8,695 nucleotides of DNA from an uncultured Oscillospiraceae bacterium (GTDB taxonomy: Bacteria > Bacillota > Clostridia > Oscillospirales > Acutalibacteraceae). Both the position numbers and the translations under genes were made by a program. This document shows positions 5,482 to 8,695 of this stretch, piece after piece. The stretch covers positions 1 through 8,695 of the forward strand of contig UQLR01000035.1 of the NCBI GenBank assembly GCA_900541975.1, written 5' to 3'. Every line of letters starts with the position of its first letter. The stretch's first letter is position 1. The notes beneath the pieces are model-generated. The model ran no database searches, was not told the origin of the DNA, and was given only the letters and a program-made list of their open reading frames with translations.

Positions 5482-6996
5482 ATGAAACGGCTTGTAGCAA
5501 TTACTTTAATTTTGTCGTTACTTTTAAGCACCGCGCCTTTTTGCGCGCTTGCGGCAGAGCAGGGAGGAGAAAAGCCCGAGCAGGCGTCTGTGGCAAGTGC
5601 ATCTTTGGAGCTCTCCCTGTTCCAAAGTGGCATTTCGCTTTCGGGCGCGCGGGCGGAACAACCGCAATATGCGGCGGCGTTGGAAAAGCTGGAACAAGGT
5701 GTTTCCAATTATATGTCTTCCGTTAGAATTGACCAATATAACATTCCATTAGACCAGTTTGCAAATCTATTTGCAGATCTGCTTTATGGAAACCCGCAGT
5801 TTTTTTATCTGGATCCCTATGTGGAATGCCAGTATGATCAGGATTCTTTCATCATTTACAGTATGGAATTGCACTATTTGTACAGCCTGGAAACAGCTGA
5901 AACCATGAAAAAAGAGATTGACAAAAAAGTGTCCCCAATTATGGACATGGCAGGAAAACTACAAAGCGATCTGGAAAAAATTTTGTATATTCACGATTAT
6001 CTTGCGCTCAATTGCTCTTATGATGTGGAATTATCCCGTGATTCTTACAATATATACGGGTGCCTGATCAACCGGCGCGCCGTATGTCAGGGATATGCGC
6101 TTGCAAGCAAGTACTTGTTTGATTTGCTCAACATTCCATGCAATTTTGTCAACAGCGATCCAATGAATCACGGATGGACGCTTGTTGAGCTCGACGGCAG
6201 CTGGTATCATATGGATCCTACATGGGACGACCCCCTGCCGGATATGCTGGGGCGTGTGAGGCACCAAAACTTCTTGAAAAGCGACGCGGCCATGCGTGCA
6301 AACGGCTACAGCGGATGGGATGCGGACAAGACTGCAGACAATACAAAATACGATGAATATTTCTGGAACACCATCAGTACCGCTTTTATTGCACTGGACG
6401 ACGGGCTTTTCTATATATCAAACGACGGAGTGCTGATGAAATGGAATGCGCAAACGAACCAGACCCAACAGCTTCCCTCGACACAGGGAAAATGGTTTTA
6501 CTGGGGGAACCCATCAGTGTACTATACGGAATATTACGCAAATCTTGTACAGGCAAATGGCCTGCTGTACTATAATACAGACACAAAAATTTATTCCATC
6601 AAGCCGGACGGGACAGACAACAAGGCGGTATTTGAGCTTCCAAAAGACGCGCAGGGCTATATATACGGAATTCAATTTATTGACGGTGAACTGGTCTACG
6701 CATTGAAAACAAGCCCAACGGCAGAAGAAACGCTTTGCCATGATGCCGGGATTTTGGATACTTCTTTCGATGTGGAGCAATCTTCCTATACTTTGGGCGA
6801 TGTAAACGGCGACGGCGTTATTTCCGTGTCGGACGTATTGCTGGCACAGAAGAAGATTGCCAAAATACTGGAACTGACACAACAACAGTTTGACGCTGCA
6901 GATGTAAACCGTGACGGAGAAGTTTCGGCATATGACGTTACACAAATCCAAAGAAAAATTGCAGGTATGATCAGCGGCTTTCAAACGGCTGCTTAA
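5482..6996 (+). CDS. Secreted transglutaminase-like protein with C-terminal type I dockerin
   Basis: The 504-residue product starts MKRLVAITLI with a classic signal peptide; cleavage is likely after Ala24 or Ala25. Residues about 60-160 form an N-terminal region without a recognised name. Residues about 160-270 are a transglutaminase/protease-like fold with Cys202 (AVCQGYA), His230 (MNHGWTLV) and Asp245 (MDPTWDD), the expected catalytic triad. Residues about 300-408 hold three tandem units of the type DGLxYY...IKPDGTDN, probably beta strands of a propeller-like domain. Residues 438-500 are a type I dockerin with two calcium loops: Asp440/Asn442/Asp444/Asp451 and Asp474/Asn476/Asp478/Asp485. 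The dockerin should bind a cohesin on a scaffold or cell-surface protein. The start follows an AGGGGG ribosome site; the longer frame from 5416 overlaps the promoter and would hide the signal peptide. The substrate is unknown: it may cleave or cross-link peptides, or only bind them. rlmD follows after 27 bases. Confidence 0.88.
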   Translation: MKRLVAITLILSLLLSTAPFCALAAEQGGEKPEQASVASASLELSLFQSGISLSGARAEQPQYAAALEKLEQGVSNYMSSVRIDQYNIPLDQFANLFADLLYGNPQFFYLDPYVECQYDQDSFIIYSMELHYLYSLETAETMKKEIDKKVSPIMDMAGKLQSDLEKILYIHDYLALNCSYDVELSRDSYNIYGCLINRRAVCQGYALASKYLFDLLNIPCNFVNSDPMNHGWTLVELDGSWYHMDPTWDDPLPDMLGRVRHQNFLKSDAAMRANGYSGWDADKTADNTKYDEYFWNTISTAFIALDDGLFYISNDGVLMKWNAQTNQTQQLPSTQGKWFYWGNPSVYYTEYYANLVQANGLLYYNTDTKIYSIKPDGTDNKAVFELPKDAQGYIYGIQFIDGELVYALKTSPTAEETLCHDAGILDTSFDVEQSSYTLGDVNGDGVISVSDVLLAQKKIAKILELTQQQFDAADVNRDGEVSAYDVTQIQRKIAGMISGFQTAA

Positions 6997-7023
6997 AGAC
7001 AAAACAGAAACGGATGAGAACAT

Positions 7024-8424
7024 TTGACACTTAAAAAAAACGATTGTATAGAACTTACAATTACCGGCATGACAGCCCAGGGCAGCGGTGTGGGACGTTA
7101 TGCCGGTATCGCGGTATTTGTTGCAAACACAGCCGTTGGCGACCGGCTAAAGGTTAAAATTATCAAAACATCAAAGAACTATGTAATTGGAAAAATAGAA
7201 GAGATCCTTACACCCTCTCCGGCAAGAATCCCCGCAGACTGCGAAGCCTTTAAGAGCTGCGGCGGCTGTGTTTACAGGCATATCGGCTACGAAAGCGAAC
7301 TTGCTATCAAGGAACAGCGGGTCAAAGACGCGCTTGCGCGGATTGGCGGTTTTACACAGATCAGGGTTGATCCCATTATAGGCGCGCCAAATACGGAAGG
7401 CTATCGAAATAAAGCGCAGTTTCCTGCAGGGCGTGGGAAGGACGGCAGGCTTCTTTTTGGGTTTTATGCCTTTAAAAGCCACAGGATTGTTGAATGCAAC
7501 GGCTGCAGGCTGCAACCGCCTGCTTTTGCACAGACGCTTGCCGTTATACGGGAATGGGCCGTCCAATATAATCTTTCTGTATATAATGAGCAGTCGCATA
7601 CGGGCAAATTGCGCCATGTCTATTTGCGCTATGGTGAGAAAACCGGTGAGCTGATGGTATGTCTGGTTATAAACGGCGAAAAACTGGAAGGCGAACAGGC
7701 GCTTGCACAAAGCTTGCAGGAAAAAATAGAGGGTTTTCAAAGTCTGATTATCAATATAAACCGTGAAAGGACAAACGTTATATTGGGAAAAACATGCCGT
7801 ACCGTTTATGGACCGGGCTTTATTACAGATATTTTGTGTGGGTTGCGTTTTAAGCTTTCTCCTTTGTCTTTTTATCAGATTAATGCGCAACAGGCGGAAC
7901 GGCTGTATGAGAAGGCCGGGGAATACGCGGCGCTCGAACCGGGCGAAACGCTTTTAGACCTTTATTGCGGCACGGGCACCATCGGCCTGACCATGGCTGG
8001 ACGGGCGGGCATGGTAATCGGTGTTGAAGCAGTGAAGCAGGCAGTGCTTGATGCTGAGGAAAATGCAGCATATAACGGTATAAAAAATGCACGCTTTATC
8101 TGTGCAGACGCCGTTCAGGCGGCACAAATGCTGAAACAGGAAGGCATAATACCAGACGTAATTGTTCTGGATCCACCCAGAAAGGGCTGCGACCGTGTGC
8201 TGGTGGATATAGTCGCCGGCATGCGCCCCAAAAAGGTGGTTTATGTTTCCTGCGACCCGGCGACCCTTGCGCGCGACTTAAAAGCATTCTCCCAAAGCGG
8301 TTATATACCGCAGACGGTGACCCCTGTGGATATGTTTCCAAGAACAGCACATGTTGAGACGGTAGTACTGATGTCAAGGGTTAGCAATGAGCCATGCAGG
8401 ACGATGGACGAATTGCACCCGTGA
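7024..8424 (+). CDS. rlmD: 23S rRNA (uracil-C5)-methyltransferase, RlmD/RlmCD type
   Basis: The enzyme transfers a methyl group from S-adenosylmethionine to C5 of uracil in 23S rRNA (U1939; Gram-positive RlmCD also modifies U747). Order: TRAM RNA-binding domain (about 1-60); iron-sulfur cysteines Cys73, Cys79, Cys82 and Cys161, closely matching the spacing in E. coli RlmD; an RNA-recognition central domain; the methyltransferase fold with Gln285 in SFYQIN, SAM motif LDLYCGTGTIGL (311-322), LDPPRKGCD (382-390), catalytic Cys410 in YVSCDPATLARDL and general base Glu445 in HVETVV. The start must be the TTG at 7024: an in-frame TGA at 7015-7017 blocks anything upstream, and the next ATG (7069) would remove the start of the TRAM domain. 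A weak GGATGAG precedes it. It probably shares a transcript with the dockerin gene. The family normally ends soon after HVETVVLMSR; the last 13 or so residues look like an added tail. Confidence 0.93.
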   Translation: MTLKKNDCIELTITGMTAQGSGVGRYAGIAVFVANTAVGDRLKVKIIKTSKNYVIGKIEEILTPSPARIPADCEAFKSCGGCVYRHIGYESELAIKEQRVKDALARIGGFTQIRVDPIIGAPNTEGYRNKAQFPAGRGKDGRLLFGFYAFKSHRIVECNGCRLQPPAFAQTLAVIREWAVQYNLSVYNEQSHTGKLRHVYLRYGEKTGELMVCLVINGEKLEGEQALAQSLQEKIEGFQSLIININRERTNVILGKTCRTVYGPGFITDILCGLRFKLSPLSFYQINAQQAERLYEKAGEYAALEPGETLLDLYCGTGTIGLTMAGRAGMVIGVEAVKQAVLDAEENAAYNGIKNARFICADAVQAAQMLKQEGIIPDVIVLDPPRKGCDRVLVDIVAGMRPKKVVYVSCDPATLARDLKAFSQSGYIPQTVTPVDMFPRTAHVETVVLMSRVSNEPCRTMDELHP

Positions 8425-8528
8425 GCTTGCTCAGACGGGGGCATATTCGGACAGCGGACTATACGGCGAATGCCGTGGATGAGCGTAGAAAGCTTGCTTT
8501 CGTAGCGAATCAGCATGGCGGAGTTTGA
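8394..8528 (+). CDS. Doubtful 44-aa frame overlapping the end of rlmD
   Basis: ATG at 8394, TGA at 8526-8528, overlapping the last 31 bases of rlmD in another frame. The product begins MQDDGRIAPVSLLRR and ends LAFVANQHGGV; it is basic with no signal or membrane segment. No good ribosome site lies before it. A competing 31-residue frame in the third phase starts with ATG at 8387, behind AAGGG at a 6-base spacing. All three plus-strand phases are thus open just past the conserved end of rlmD. It may be a small gene, the remnant of a protein fused or shifted from rlmD, or chance. I do not recognise it. Confidence 0.2.
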   Translation: MQDDGRIAPVSLLRRGHIRTADYTANAVDERRKLAFVANQHGGV

Positions 8529-8556
8529 ACTGAAAAAGTGTAGGAAACAAGGGATT

Positions 8557-8605
8557 TCCGGGAATTGGGACTGTTTGGATAACGGTTCTGGCTCCCGGAT
8601 TTTTT
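8557..8605 (+). terminator. Intrinsic terminator downstream of rlmD
   Basis: CCGGGA (8558-8563) pairs with TCCCGG (8593-8598), with an extra T-A pair at 8557/8599. A second inner helix pairs 8567-8573 with 8583-8589 (including G-U pairs) across a small internal loop. Six T residues follow at 8600-8605. It lies 132 bases after the rlmD stop and probably ends the dockerin gene-rlmD transcript. Confidence 0.7.
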
Positions 8606-8674
8606 ATGCGTGCTTACTCTGTGGAAACATATCGAGGGGGAAAATAGGCGGAGGGTTGAGTATATAGGATTGGT

Positions 8675-8695
8675 ATGGATAAGTTGAGTAGACAG
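8675..8695 (+). CDS. Possible start of a further gene, cut by the window edge
   Basis: An ATG at 8675 opens a frame (MDKLSRQ) that runs off the window. AGGA at 8666-8669 lies five bases before it, a modest ribosome site. It sits beyond the rlmD terminator in G-rich sequence unlike the rest of the window. Seven codons are too few to identify anything. Confidence 0.2.

Noticed and set aside
7171..7890. 239-residue frame antisense to rlmD
   Set aside because: It is a shadow of a well-supported gene; composition and lack of motifs or ribosome site argue against coding.
8488..8501. Small palindrome GAAAGCTTGCTTTC as a recombination site
   Set aside because: Six base pairs around two bases is too short to support a specific role, and no second copy was seen in the window.
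8301..8516. 71-residue minus-strand frame over the rlmD 3' end
   Set aside because: It is antisense to the conserved end of rlmD and has no clear ribosome site or domain; kept only as a note because it spans the possible junction.
1..8695. CRISPR array, tRNA, rRNA, transposase or toxin-antitoxin pair
   Set aside because: Reading both strands showed no regularly spaced repeats, no cloverleaf or rRNA signature and no matching protein motifs.

Overview
The window reads as ordinary chromosome of a Gram-positive anaerobe, most likely in the class Clostridia. The pointers are moderate GC, strong AGGAGG-type ribosome sites with AT-rich leaders, a Firmicutes-style MurC carrying a CEACEY motif, a membrane-anchored HtrA with a long cytoplasmic N-terminus, and a secreted protein ending in a type I dockerin. 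Species cannot be named from this sequence alone.

Layout, left to right. (1) 1-480: AT-rich sequence, a bidirectional hairpin terminator (about 89-136), and two very small minus-strand genes (291-148 and 476-318) that look like an operon of unrecognised proteins. (2) 528-593: a divergent promoter region, then a cytosolic cyclophilin peptidyl-prolyl isomerase on the plus strand (638-1162). (3) A perfect 20-bp hairpin shared by convergent genes, then a ferritin on the minus strand (1727-1215) with its own sigma-A-like promoter. (4) An htrA/degP-like membrane serine protease on the plus strand (1994-3769), a second long convergent hairpin (3814-3864), and murC on the minus strand (start best placed at 5273, stop at 3885). 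(5) A divergent promoter region, then a secreted transglutaminase-like protein with a C-terminal dockerin (5482-6996). It is followed after 27 bases, with no visible terminator, by an RlmD/RlmCD-type 23S rRNA uracil-C5 methyltransferase (7024-8424). (6) 8425-8695: sequence beyond the conserved end of rlmD, with overlapping short open frames, a good intrinsic terminator (8557-8605) and possibly the first codons of a further gene at the edge.

How the genes relate. Most are independent housekeeping or stress functions: protein folding (cyclophilin), iron storage and oxidative protection (ferritin), envelope protein quality control (HtrA), peptidoglycan precursor synthesis (MurC) and ribosome modification (RlmD). 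The alternating strands, with a hairpin at each convergent junction and a promoter pair at each divergent junction, suggest short one- or two-gene transcription units. I see no CRISPR array, tRNA, rRNA, intact insertion sequence or defence system. The least explained parts are the small-gene pair at the left, the dockerin protein, and the DNA after the conserved end of rlmD, which could be the edge of an integrated element. I found no clearly new multi-gene system.
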